Positions 50,173 to 58,336 of a DNA stretch of 64,000 nt are shown here, in pieces (position 1 is the first letter of the stretch; every line of letters starts with the position of its first letter). Both the position numbers and the translations under genes were made by a program. This DNA is from Rhabdaerophilum sp. SD176 (GTDB lineage Bacteria > Pseudomonadota > Alphaproteobacteria > Rhizobiales > Beijerinckiaceae), in contig NZ_JARJNS010000001.1 in assembly GCF_030143245.1 (NCBI RefSeq), positions 496,001-560,000 of the forward strand, written 5' to 3'. The notes beneath the pieces are model-generated. The model was given only the letters and a program-made list of their open reading frames with translations, was not told the origin of the DNA and searched no databases.

Positions 50173-51327
50173 GTGACATTCCTTATCCAGGGCGGAAAAG
50201 TCCTGCTCGAAGGCGGGTTCGAACAGGCCGATCTGATGGTCTCGCGCGAGGGCCTCTCGCTCGAACGGGAGGGAATGGGCGCGCGCCTGCGGTTCGATGC
50301 AGCGGGCCTGCTGGTCCTGCCCGGGATGGTCGATATTCACGGCGATGCCTTCGAGCGGCAGATCATGCCCCGCCCCGGGGTCGGCTTTCCCGTTCCGATG
50401 GCCCTGCTCGATACCGATCGCCAGCTCGTTGCCAACGGCATTACCACCGCCTGCCATGGCGTGACCTGCTCGTGGGAGCCCGGCCTGCGGGGGCAGGAGG
50501 GTGCGAACGCGGTGATCGAGGCGGTGGAGCAACTCCGCCCCGAATTGATGGCGGATACGCATATCCATCTCCGGCACGAGACCTTCAATCTCGATGGCGA
50601 GGCCTTGCTGGCCGGCTGGATCGCGAGCGGCCGTCTGCACGTGCTGGCCTTCAACGACCATATGGAAGGCATCGTCAAGACGACGACCGGCAAGAAGTCG
50701 AAACTGGGCCGGATGGTCGAGCGCTCGGGTCTCGACGAGGCCGCATTCATCGCCTTGGTCGATGCGCTCTGGGCCCGGCGCGACGAGGTTGCGGATTCCG
50801 TGCAGCGGATCGCCGGCATGGCGCGCAGTGCCGGCATCATCATGCTCTCGCACGATGATCGCAATCCGGCCGATCGGCAGGCCTACCGCGCCCTCGGCTG
50901 CGCCATCGCCGAATTCCCGATGACGGAGGAGACCGCCGGGGAGGCTGTCCGCGCCGGCGAAGCCACCGTCTTCGGTGCACCGAATGTGGTGCGGGGCGGC
51001 AGCCATACCGGCTGTCCTGCGGCTGCGGAGATGGTGGCGAAGGGCCTCGCGACCATCCTCGCCTCGGATTACTACTACCCCGCCATGGCGCAGGCGATCT
51101 GGCGGCTTGACCGGGAAGGCACGCTGCCACTGGCCGAGGGCTGGGCGCTTGTCTCCCGCAACCCGGCCCGTCACCTCGGCTTCACCGATCGCGGCAGCCT
51201 CGCCGAAGGGCTGCGGGCCGATCTTGTGCTGGCCGAGCCATCCGCCCAACACCTGCGCATTGTCGCGACCTTTGCCGGCGGCCGGCTCGCCCATTGCACC
51301 GACGCGCAGCGCATCCGCGCGAACTGA
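50173..51327 (+). CDS. PhnM-like amidohydrolase, GTG start
   Basis: It is related to PhnM, the alpha-D-ribose 1-methylphosphonate 5-triphosphate diphosphatase of the C-P lyase pathway. The 384-residue product has the metal-site segment MVDIHGDAFERQIMPRPGV (His56, Asp58), ADTHIHLRHE, FNDHMEG and a late ASDYYYP motif, as in PhnM. GGAGG lies 7 bases before the GTG. No other phn gene (phnG-L, phnN) is nearby, so a C-P lyase role is uncertain. Confidence 0.85.
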   Translation: MTFLIQGGKVLLEGGFEQADLMVSREGLSLEREGMGARLRFDAAGLLVLPGMVDIHGDAFERQIMPRPGVGFPVPMALLDTDRQLVANGITTACHGVTCSWEPGLRGQEGANAVIEAVEQLRPELMADTHIHLRHETFNLDGEALLAGWIASGRLHVLAFNDHMEGIVKTTTGKKSKLGRMVERSGLDEAAFIALVDALWARRDEVADSVQRIAGMARSAGIIMLSHDDRNPADRQAYRALGCAIAEFPMTEETAGEAVRAGEATVFGAPNVVRGGSHTGCPAAAEMVAKGLATILASDYYYPAMAQAIWRLDREGTLPLAEGWALVSRNPARHLGFTDRGSLAEGLRADLVLAEPSAQHLRIVATFAGGRLAHCTDAQRIRAN

Positions 51328-51345
51328 GGCGGGCGTGGAACCTGA

Positions 51346-52044
51346 TCAGAAATGCCGGAGCCCGAACCGGGCCAGCAGCGGCACGATCTCGTCGCGCACC
51401 CGGGCGCGATGGGCACGCGCGGCGACGAGGGCGATCTCCGGATCACCCGCACAGATCGCGGCGATGATGGCGCGATGCTCCGGCACGGAACGCTCGATAT
51501 TCGGCCGAAGCTGAACCATGAACACCTGCGCCCGCGCTGCCTGGCTGTTGACGGTCTTCATGATGCCGGCGAAACGGGAATTGCCGCAGGCCTCGACCAG
51601 CAGCGTGTGGAAGGCCATGTCGGCAAGGCTCCGTGCCTCGAAATCAGCCGCAGCCTCCATCCGGGCGGTCTCCGCATCCAGCCTTTCGGCGATGCCAAGA
51701 CGCTCCGGTTCGGGCAGCCGGGCAATCCGGGCGGCGGCATCTCCCTCGATGGCGATGATCACCTCGTAGATCTCGCGGATATCCTCCGGCGACAGGGCGC
51801 AGACGAGAATGCCCTTTTTGGGCAGGATGCGGACAAGCCCCTCCTCCTGCAGGCGGAGACTGGCCTCGTGGATCGGCGTGCGGCTCGTGCCGAAACGCAG
51901 CGCCAGCTCCTGCGCGGAAAGCTGGATGCCCGGCGGGAATTCCGCCCGGACGATTGCGTCCTTGAACGCTGCATAGGCCTGCTCGACCAGCGAAGGCCGG
52001 GCCTCCGCGTCGGGCATCGTCTGGCGTCGTGCTGCCCTGGCCAT
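51346..52044 (-). CDS. GntR-family (FCD domain) transcriptional regulator
   Basis: The 232-residue product has an N-terminal winged helix (YAAFKDAIVRAEFPPGIQLSAQELALRFGTSRTPIHEASLRLQEEGLV) and a C-terminal all-helical FCD ligand domain with metal-binding-type histidines (FHTLLVEACGN, EHRAIIAAI). GGAGG precedes the ATG at 52044. It is divergent from the tartrate dehydrogenase-like gene and probably represses it, relieved by a dicarboxylic acid (inference). Confidence 0.93.
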   Translation of the reverse strand: MARAARRQTMPDAEARPSLVEQAYAAFKDAIVRAEFPPGIQLSAQELALRFGTSRTPIHEASLRLQEEGLVRILPKKGILVCALSPEDIREIYEVIIAIEGDAAARIARLPEPERLGIAERLDAETARMEAAADFEARSLADMAFHTLLVEACGNSRFAGIMKTVNSQAARAQVFMVQLRPNIERSVPEHRAIIAAICAGDPEIALVAARAHRARVRDEIVPLLARFGLRHF

Positions 52045-52075
52045 GCAGAATCCTCCTCCGGACATGCATATCATC

Positions 52076-52085
52076 TTCCATGGAA
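52076..52085. promoter_or_regulatory. Candidate GntR operator
   Basis: This is the palindrome TTCCATGGAA, followed by a further TGGAATAT half-site at 52093-52100 that overlaps the -35 of the divergent dehydrogenase promoter. Confidence 0.4.
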
Positions 52086-52099
52086 CCTGCAATGGAATA

Positions 52100-52128
52100 T
52101 TGACAAGCCCGGCCTCAAGGCGCAGACA
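52100..52128 (+). promoter_or_regulatory. Candidate promoter of the tartrate dehydrogenase-like gene
   Basis: A perfect TTGACA (52100-52105) is followed after 17 bases by CAGACA, a poor -10 resembling that of the predicted str promoter. Confidence 0.35.
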
Positions 52129-52190
52129 GGCGGCCTCGCATCACCCCGGCGCGGCTTGCAGGGGTGGCACATCCGGCAAGGGAGAATGTC

Positions 52191-53264
52191 ATGGCCCGTT
52201 CAAACACCTATCGCCTTGCCGTCATTCCCGGAGATGGCATCGGCAAGGAGGTCGTGCCTGAGGGGATCCGCGTGCTTGAGGCCGTGGCGCGGAAGCGCAA
52301 GTTCTCGCTCGATCTGGACCGGTTCGATTTCTCGAGCTGGGACTATTACGAGAAGCACGGCAAGATGCTGCCGGATGACTGGAAGAACCAGATCGGCAAC
52401 CATGATGCGATCTATTTCGGCGCGGTCGGCATGCCGGACAAGATCCCCGACCATATCTCGCTCTGGGGCTCACTGCTGCTGTTCCGCCGCGAATTCGACC
52501 AGTATGTGAACCTGCGCCCGGTCAAGCTGATGCCCGGCGTCCCCTCCCCCCTCGCCAATCGCAAGCCGGGCGATATCGACTTCTTCGTGGTGCGCGAGAA
52601 TACCGAGGGCGAGTATTCAAGCGTCGGCGGCCGCATGTATCCCGGCACGGAGCGCGAGATCGTGCTTCAGCAGACCGTGATGAGCCGCACCGGCGTCGAT
52701 CGTATCCTGAAATACGCCTTCGAACTGGCCATGAAGCGCCCGCGCCGGAAGGTGACCTCGGCCACCAAGTCGAACGGCATCTTCATCGCCATGCCCTATT
52801 GGGACGAGCGCGTCGCCGAAATGAAGAAGCACTATCCGGATGTGACTCTCGATCAGTATCACATTGACATTCTCACCGCGCATTTCGTGCTGAATCCGGA
52901 CCGGTTCGACGTGGTTGTGGCCTCGAACCTGTTCGGCGATATCCTCTCCGATCTCGGCCCGGCCTGCACCGGCACAATCGGCATCGCGCCATCGGGAAAC
53001 ATCAATCCGGAGCGGAAATTCCCGTCACTGTTCGAGCCGGTCCATGGCTCGGCACCGGACATTGCCGGCAAGGGCATCGCCAACCCGATCGGGCAGATCT
53101 GGTCAGCCGCGATGATGCTCGACCATCTCGGCGAACCGGAAGCGGCAGCGGATATCGTCCGCGCGATCGAGGAGGTTCTCGGCAAGGCCGAATACCGCAC
53201 ACGTGATCTCGGCGGGAAGGCCAACACGGTTGAGTGCGGCCAGGCCATCGCCGACGCCATCTGA
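52191..53264 (+). CDS. Tartrate dehydrogenase / D-malate dehydrogenase family enzyme
   Basis: This is an NAD- and divalent-metal-dependent beta-decarboxylating dehydrogenase acting on tartrate or D-malate, related to isopropylmalate dehydrogenase. The 357-residue product starts MARSNTYRLAVIPGDGIGKEVVPEG. It has the substrate segment DFFVVRENTEGEYSSVGG, the aspartate cluster VASNLFGDILSDLGP and the cofactor loop FEPVHGSAPDIAGKG. AGGGAG precedes ATG 52191. It is divergent from a GntR regulator. Confidence 0.92.
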   Translation: MARSNTYRLAVIPGDGIGKEVVPEGIRVLEAVARKRKFSLDLDRFDFSSWDYYEKHGKMLPDDWKNQIGNHDAIYFGAVGMPDKIPDHISLWGSLLLFRREFDQYVNLRPVKLMPGVPSPLANRKPGDIDFFVVRENTEGEYSSVGGRMYPGTEREIVLQQTVMSRTGVDRILKYAFELAMKRPRRKVTSATKSNGIFIAMPYWDERVAEMKKHYPDVTLDQYHIDILTAHFVLNPDRFDVVVASNLFGDILSDLGPACTGTIGIAPSGNINPERKFPSLFEPVHGSAPDIAGKGIANPIGQIWSAAMMLDHLGEPEAAADIVRAIEEVLGKAEYRTRDLGGKANTVECGQAIADAI

Positions 53265-53285
53265 GCATCGGGATGGCCGGGCAAG

Positions 53286-53312
53286 GCGCTGGCGGCATCG
53301 CGCCGCCAGCGC
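53286..53312. terminator. Bidirectional hairpin between convergent genes
   Basis: A 10-bp perfect G+C stem (53286-53295 with 53303-53312, 7-base loop) lies between the convergent dehydrogenase and catalase-like genes. There is no T-run, so efficiency is uncertain. Confidence 0.5.
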
Positions 53313-53319
53313 GCCGCGC

Positions 53320-54315
53320 TCAGAAGCGCTGCGTGATCGAAATCGCGTAGGCGGGCTGGCGCTGCGTGAACAGCGGATCATCGGTCGGGCCGGCAAGCCC
53401 ATCCGCGAGGTTGGTCGGATCGAAGAACTGCCCGTCGCAGGTCTCGTTCTTTTCGAGCCCGGCAATCGTCAGCGTAGCGACACGCACGCTCGGGCGCTTG
53501 TCCTCGTCGGGCCATTGCTGCGTCGCCGGCAGTTTCGCATCCTCGGCAGTGCCGAGAACAGCCAGGACATCGAAGCCGGCCGGCTGCTTTGCGGCAATCC
53601 GACCCGTCAGTTCGGCGGCCAGAAAGTCTGCCGGCTTCGCCTTGGCCTCGTCATCCGTCAGGCCAGCCTCGCCGCCCTGCGGCGCGAACCGGAACTTGAC
53701 GACCTGCTTTGCCCCCTGCGCATTGGTGAACGTGTAGGGGTGGATCGCCCAGTAGCTGACACCCACCCAGGAGGCGGGAACCGGCCGTCCGGCCAGGAAC
53801 TTGCCCTGGTTGGTCGTTTCCGGATTTGCATCGGTGAACGCCTTGATCCTCGCCGCATCCGGCTTGCCATCCGCCCCCGGCAGGCGCGCCTGCAGGAAGG
53901 CCAGCATCTGTTCCGGTGATTTCACGAAATTCACTGGCGCGTTGACCATCACGAATTCGCTCTGGCCGGGGCCGTTCGGATCAATCCGGAGCGAAAGCCC
54001 GCGATTGACCGTCTTGGTCGCGTCCGCAACCTTGGGATTGCCGCCGCCCACCGAGAACCGCACGATCGCCGCGGATTCCTTGGCGAAGGCGGCGGATTTG
54101 GTCAGGGCGCGCGCCTCCGGCGTCGGCGTGAACCGGGCCGTGAAGCATTGTCCCTTGGCGCCGCTCGGCCGGGCTTTCTGCTTTCCGGAGAGGGTACGCA
54201 TGGACTCGACGATCGATTCGGTCGTCGACGGGCTCTGGGCCATGGCCGGCAGCGCAGGCATCGCAAGGCCGAGCAGGGCAAGGGCCGGCAACCGGGCGGT
54301 GTGGAGGAAAGGCAT
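53320..54315 (-). CDS. SrpA-like periplasmic catalase-family protein lacking distal His
   Basis: This belongs to the small catalase-related (SrpA) family, normally haem peroxidases. The 331-residue product has a signal peptide ending near AMA (residue 26). Family core segments are VRFSVGGGNPKVAD, SWVGVSYWAIHPYTF and a C-terminal RQPAYAISITQRF with the probable proximal haem ligand Tyr323. The distal catalytic histidine, expected in an HxKG motif, is replaced by Gly52 (SGAKG). It may therefore bind haem without catalase or peroxidase activity. It follows a b-type membrane protein gene. Confidence 0.88.
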   Translation of the reverse strand: MPFLHTARLPALALLGLAMPALPAMAQSPSTTESIVESMRTLSGKQKARPSGAKGQCFTARFTPTPEARALTKSAAFAKESAAIVRFSVGGGNPKVADATKTVNRGLSLRIDPNGPGQSEFVMVNAPVNFVKSPEQMLAFLQARLPGADGKPDAARIKAFTDANPETTNQGKFLAGRPVPASWVGVSYWAIHPYTFTNAQGAKQVVKFRFAPQGGEAGLTDDEAKAKPADFLAAELTGRIAAKQPAGFDVLAVLGTAEDAKLPATQQWPDEDKRPSVRVATLTIAGLEKNETCDGQFFDPTNLADGLAGPTDDPLFTQRQPAYAISITQRF

Positions 54316-54426
54316 CTTGGGCTCCCCAATCTTGTTGTGGCCCGGTTTTGGTACCATCGTGACGGATCAAGGCGCGGACACGGTTCCGGCATCGTGCCGT
54401 TATCCGGCAAGCCCGCCGGCCGGCGC

Positions 54427-55050
54427 TCAGGCGCGGCCGGGCCGGATGCGGCGGCGGAGCAAGGCCCAGGCCCGCAGGTCCAGCATGGCTTTCAGCGTGG
54501 CGAGCAGGGCGAACACGCACAAGGCCGCTTTGGACCACGGCTCCATCGTGCCTTCGATCAGCAATGCATGGACGACGCTGCCGACAACGATGACCAGCGC
54601 AAGCGCCGTATGGCCGAGGCGCCAGAAGACGGGGCCCAGGCGGAGCCGCTCGCGCAGGGCGGCCAGGAGCGCCGTGGCGAAGATCGCCCACATTGCCACA
54701 ACGCCCCAGGGCGAGAAGGGTGTCGGCGAGTCGAAGAGCAGCGCGTCGATCACATCCGGCGCGCTGGTGAGAAACAACCCACCGACATGGGCCAGGATAA
54801 GCCCCACCAGAATGAGGCCCAGCCAGCGATGCACCTTGCGGCCCGGCCGCGCGGGAAGCCCCGGCAGGAGCCCCGCCGCGAGGAGTGGCTGGATGAGCAG
54901 CAGCGCCATGGCCGCGATGCCGGCAAATCCGGCGGCCGTGTAGACCGCCGGCCGCCACGCGATGAACGGGCTTGTCGTGGCAAGGGCCACCGGCACGGCG
55001 ATCACCAGCGCCAGGGCGGCCCAGATCAGGCCGGCACGCAACGACAGCAC
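54427..55050 (-). CDS. Ferric-reductase-like / b-type cytochrome membrane protein
   Basis: The 207-residue protein has about six membrane helices. It has histidines in the pattern of ferric-reductase-like haem b domains: KVHRWLGLILVGLILAHVGG in one helix pair and RLGHTALALVIVVGSVVHALL in the other. It probably passes electrons across the inner membrane. The start is taken as GTG 55050, 6 bases after the upstream stop, and is uncertain. It lies between a Tat-exported protein and a SrpA-like protein, suggesting they are its periplasmic partners. Confidence 0.8.
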   Translation of the reverse strand: MLSLRAGLIWAALALVIAVPVALATTSPFIAWRPAVYTAAGFAGIAAMALLLIQPLLAAGLLPGLPARPGRKVHRWLGLILVGLILAHVGGLFLTSAPDVIDALLFDSPTPFSPWGVVAMWAIFATALLAALRERLRLGPVFWRLGHTALALVIVVGSVVHALLIEGTMEPWSKAALCVFALLATLKAMLDLRAWALLRRRIRPGRA

Positions 55051-55056
55051 GCGGCG

Positions 55057-55551
55057 TCAGGCCGGCTCGAGCACGAAATGGGCGCTGAGACTCTTGTCCC
55101 GGGCGCTGGCCATGAGCGGGCGGAGGAAGACGGTCTTGAAACCGGCCCCCTCATAGGCGAGATGCCCATGCGGCTGGCCGAAGATCGGGATGATCTGCGG
55201 CATTTCGAGGCGGAACGTGCCATCGGCGGCGGTCAGCGTGGCGCCATGGCTGTGCTTGTCATCCTCGCGGCCCTCGGTCGTATGCGCCCAGATCTGGATG
55301 CGGACGCCCGGCAGCGGCGCGCCATCCCCGGCACGGCGCACGGTGCCCGTCATCCAGAACCCGCCGCCGCCGATGCGGCTCACGATGGGCGCGCCGGGCA
55401 TGTAGTTGTTCGAACCGCCCCGCATCGAGGGCGTCGGCGCAAGGCCCTGCGCGCGGGAGGGCAGGATCAGCGCGGGGGCGGCGGCGATGAAAGTGGCGCC
55501 GGTCAGCCCGGCTTTCAGGATGGCGCGGCGGCTCGACGGATTCGGGGTCAC
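55057..55551 (-). CDS. Tat-exported intradiol-dioxygenase-like protein
   Basis: The 164-residue product has a twin-arginine signal (SRRAILK, residues 7-13) cleaved near residue 34, then a beta-sandwich resembling intradiol ring-cleavage dioxygenases. Tyr50 (NNYMPGAP) and the P-H-G-H pair (His128, His130) match three of the four iron ligands. The second tyrosine is not visible; a HSHG (His100/102) segment is near its place. It could be a non-haem iron or other metal protein; the reaction is unknown. It is the first gene of a three-gene operon. Confidence 0.8.
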   Translation of the reverse strand: MTPNPSSRRAILKAGLTGATFIAAAPALILPSRAQGLAPTPSMRGGSNNYMPGAPIVSRIGGGGFWMTGTVRRAGDGAPLPGVRIQIWAHTTEGREDDKHSHGATLTAADGTFRLEMPQIIPIFGQPHGHLAYEGAGFKTVFLRPLMASARDKSLSAHFVLEPA

Positions 55552-55679
55552 GGCGGTCTCTCCTTGTCGGATCAGGGCAGGTCAATCATTCCGCTTCGGT
55601 CTGCCGTGTAAATAGGGCAAGCCTGCGGCAGGCAAGGACGGCATCGGCGTGGTGCGGCATCGCGGACGCGGCAACCGCG

Positions 55680-56579
55680 TCAACGTTCGGCGATCACCTG
55701 GTTCATCACATGCCGGAGGGCACGGACGAAACTCTCCGCATAGGTCGAGAGCGCAATATCGCGACGCTTGGCGATGTAGGTCTGGAATTCCGTCGGCTCG
55801 TCGATCCGCAGGATGTGGAGGCCGGGCATCTCGCCCTGCGCCACCGTGAACTGGTCGATCATCGCGATGCCGAGGCCGGCCTGCACCAGCGAGCAGACGG
55901 TGGTGCCGAACCGCGCCCGGATGGCGATGTCGTAATCGAGGCCGTGCCGTGCGAAGATCCTGGCCATGATCCCCCCATAGGGATCGTTCGGATCGATCCC
56001 GATCAGCGGGTGCTTCACCATCTCCGCCGCACTGATCACCTCGCGCTTCGCGAGCGCATGCCCCGCCGGCACGATGCAGAAGAGCTGCCCTTTCGCCAGC
56101 GGGATGAACTCGATGGCGTTGTTGTCCAGCTTGTAGCTCATGGCAACCAGTTCGCCCTTGCCGAGCAGGATGTAGTCGATCGCCTCCTCCAGCTTGAGGA
56201 CGTTGATGTCAATGCGCAGGCTCGGAAAGGACCGGCGGAGAACCCCGATCGCCCGGGGCACCATGACATTGCAGATGCTCGGCACCGAACCGATCTTCAG
56301 CTCGAACGGATCGCCGTTCCGCATCCGGCCGATCATGGATTGCAGGTCATCGACCCGCTTGTACACGCTGTTGACCTGTTCGAAGATATCCTTGGCTTCG
56401 GGCGTCGGCACGAAGCGGCCCTGGCTCCGGTCGAACAGGCGAAGCCCGACGCTGCGTTCGGTATATTTCATCAGGCGGCTGATCCCGGGCGCGGAAACGC
56501 CCAGCAGGCGCGCCGCCCCGCTGACACTGCCGGCGACCATGACGGCCCGCAGGACCTCGATCTGTCGGAGCGTCAGCAT
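55680..56579 (-). CDS. LysR-family transcriptional regulator
   Basis: The 299-residue product starts MLTLRQIEVLRAVMVAGSVSGAARLLGVSAPGISRLMKYTE, the LysR winged helix. A periplasmic-binding-like effector domain follows. The frame is open 84 codons upstream across the intergenic region, but family length sets the start at 56579. It is divergent from tctCBA and probably activates it in response to a carboxylate. Confidence 0.93.
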   Translation of the reverse strand: MLTLRQIEVLRAVMVAGSVSGAARLLGVSAPGISRLMKYTERSVGLRLFDRSQGRFVPTPEAKDIFEQVNSVYKRVDDLQSMIGRMRNGDPFELKIGSVPSICNVMVPRAIGVLRRSFPSLRIDINVLKLEEAIDYILLGKGELVAMSYKLDNNAIEFIPLAKGQLFCIVPAGHALAKREVISAAEMVKHPLIGIDPNDPYGGIMARIFARHGLDYDIAIRARFGTTVCSLVQAGLGIAMIDQFTVAQGEMPGLHILRIDEPTEFQTYIAKRRDIALSTYAESFVRALRHVMNQVIAER

Positions 56580-56621
56580 CGCAATTCCGTTCGCTTTAAG
56601 CGGCCAGGCACGCAAGATCGT

Positions 56622-56632
56622 AACATCATGTT
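56622..56632. promoter_or_regulatory. Candidate LysR-type binding site
   Basis: This is the palindrome AACATCATGTT in the LysR/tctC intergenic region, 24 bases upstream of the predicted tctC -35, the usual place for an activator. Confidence 0.35.
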
Positions 56633-56655
56633 CAAGTCCGATGCAATCTTGGTAC

Positions 56656-56683
56656 TTGACGTTACATCCCCTTATCCCATTAG
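56656..56683 (+). promoter_or_regulatory. Candidate tctCBA promoter
   Basis: TTGACG (56656-56661) and CATTAG (56678-56683) are separated by 16 bases, giving a leader of about 75 bases before tctC. Confidence 0.4.
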
Positions 56684-56768
56684 CTGGCAGGGCGTGAGGC
56701 GCGGCGGCTGCAGGTCGGCCGTGCCGGAACAAGCGTGCAAGAAACTGAGTCCCTTGGGAGGGAACATG

Positions 56769-57761
56769 ATGAAGAGAACAGCTATCGCGGCGCTCCTCGG
56801 GCTGGGGATCGCCGGCAGCGCCATGGCGCAATCCTATCCGTCAAAGGAAATCCAGGGCGTCATCCAGTGGGGTGCCGGCGGCTCGACCGATGTCGTGATG
56901 CGCGCGGTGACACCGCATGCCGAAGCCGCCCTCGGCGGCAAGGTGGTGATGCAGAACGTGACCGGCGGCGTCGGCGCGATCGCGCTCAACCGTGTCGCCG
57001 ACGGGGCCGCCGATGGCTACACCCTGCTGATGGGCGCCGAGAATCCGCTGCTCTACAAGGTGATGGGCCTTGGCCAGAAGGATTATTCGGATTTCACGCC
57101 GATCAACATCATCGCGCGCGGCATCCCGATCATTGTCGCGAAGCCGGATGCGCCCTTCAACACGTTCCCGGAGATGATCGCCTATATCAAGGCGAACCCG
57201 CGCGCCGTGAAGTTCGGCTCGACCGGCCCCGGCGGCCTGCCCTCCGTGATCACTGCGATGATCAACGCCAAGCAGCCGATCCAGGTGACGGCGGTTCCCT
57301 ATGATGGCGACGGCCCGGCCCTGACGGCCCTGATGGGCGGCGCCATCGACGTGATGCCCGCCGTGCTCGGCGCCGCGATCGAGAATATCCGCGCCGGCCG
57401 CATGAAGCCCATCGCGATCATGGATGTGACGCCCAATGCCGCCCTGCCGAACGTCAAGGCGATTGTCGAGACCAATCCCGAATTCCGGCAATACCTGCCC
57501 TGGGGCCCGTTCTTCGGCGTCTTCGTCAAGAAGGGCACGCCAGCTGACATCGTCACCAAGCTCCAGGCGGCTTACAATACCGGCGCGAAGAACGCCGATT
57601 TCCGGAAGCTGATGGATAATCGCGGCTTCCTGATGATGAACATCGCCGGCAAGGAGGCCGATGATTTCCTCGCGAAATGGCAATCGACCACGACCTGGCT
57701 CCTCCAGGATGCGGGTGTGACCAAGGCCTCGCCGGCCCAGTTCAACATTCCGAAGCCCTGA
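56769..57761 (+). CDS. tctC: Tripartite tricarboxylate transporter binding protein (TctC)
   Basis: This is the periplasmic receptor of a TTT-family carboxylate importer. The 330-residue product has a signal peptide ending SAMAQ (about residue 20). The family motifs are GGSTDVVMR near the N-terminus (substrate loop), KFGSTGPGGLPSV and VTAVPYDGDGPALTALMGGAIDV. Two adjacent ATGs exist; the second, 7 bases from the GGAGG site, is preferred over 56766. It is the first gene of tctCBA. Confidence 0.94.
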   Translation: MKRTAIAALLGLGIAGSAMAQSYPSKEIQGVIQWGAGGSTDVVMRAVTPHAEAALGGKVVMQNVTGGVGAIALNRVADGAADGYTLLMGAENPLLYKVMGLGQKDYSDFTPINIIARGIPIIVAKPDAPFNTFPEMIAYIKANPRAVKFGSTGPGGLPSVITAMINAKQPIQVTAVPYDGDGPALTALMGGAIDVMPAVLGAAIENIRAGRMKPIAIMDVTPNAALPNVKAIVETNPEFRQYLPWGPFFGVFVKKGTPADIVTKLQAAYNTGAKNADFRKLMDNRGFLMMNIAGKEADDFLAKWQSTTTWLLQDAGVTKASPAQFNIPKP

Positions 57762-57822
57762 CGCCTGATGCGGCCGGCCCTGGCGCCGGCCGCAACCTTT
57801 CCCATCCCCTGGAGGATCCGCC

Positions 57823-58335
57823 ATGCGTGAAGGGCAGACCAGACGCCCCGGCGAAGCCCTGTTCGTCGGCTTCCTGGCGCTTGCCAGCCTCGGCCTTCTG
57901 GTCAAGGCCTATGGCATTGCCGGCCTCGAGGCGCTGAGTTCTCCGGGCGCGCTTCCGATGGCGGCGGCAGCCGTCATGCTGCTGTCGGCGATCCTCATCC
58001 TCCGCCAGACCATGCGGGCACCGGCCATCAGGACCGAAACCATCCGCGAACATATCCTGCCGCCGGCCGTCGTGGTCGCCATGGTTGCCATCACCGCCTA
58101 TGCATTCCTGCTCGAACCGCTGGGCTTCCTGATCACCTCGTTCCTCTTCCTCGCGGTGCTGATCCGCGTCCTGAGCGGGCGCAGCCTGTTCTTCTGCATC
58201 GGCTCCGCCGCCGCCTGCGTGCTGCTGATCTATGTGGTCTTCCGCATCGTTTTCAGCGTGCTGATGCCGGAGGGCATTGTCCCGGAGCGCGAGATCCTCG
58301 CCCGGCTCGGCCGGCTCTTCAGCGGAGCCCGGTAA
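57823..58335 (+). CDS. tctB: Tripartite tricarboxylate transporter small permease (TctB)
   Basis: This is the small membrane subunit of the TTT importer. The 170-residue product has four hydrophobic segments and the EPLGFLITSFLFLAVLIRVL motif of the family. GGAGG precedes the ATG. It ends one base before the tctA start. Confidence 0.92.
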   Translation: MREGQTRRPGEALFVGFLALASLGLLVKAYGIAGLEALSSPGALPMAAAAVMLLSAILILRQTMRAPAIRTETIREHILPPAVVVAMVAITAYAFLLEPLGFLITSFLFLAVLIRVLSGRSLFFCIGSAAACVLLIYVVFRIVFSVLMPEGIVPEREILARLGRLFSGAR

Positions 58336-58336
58336 T

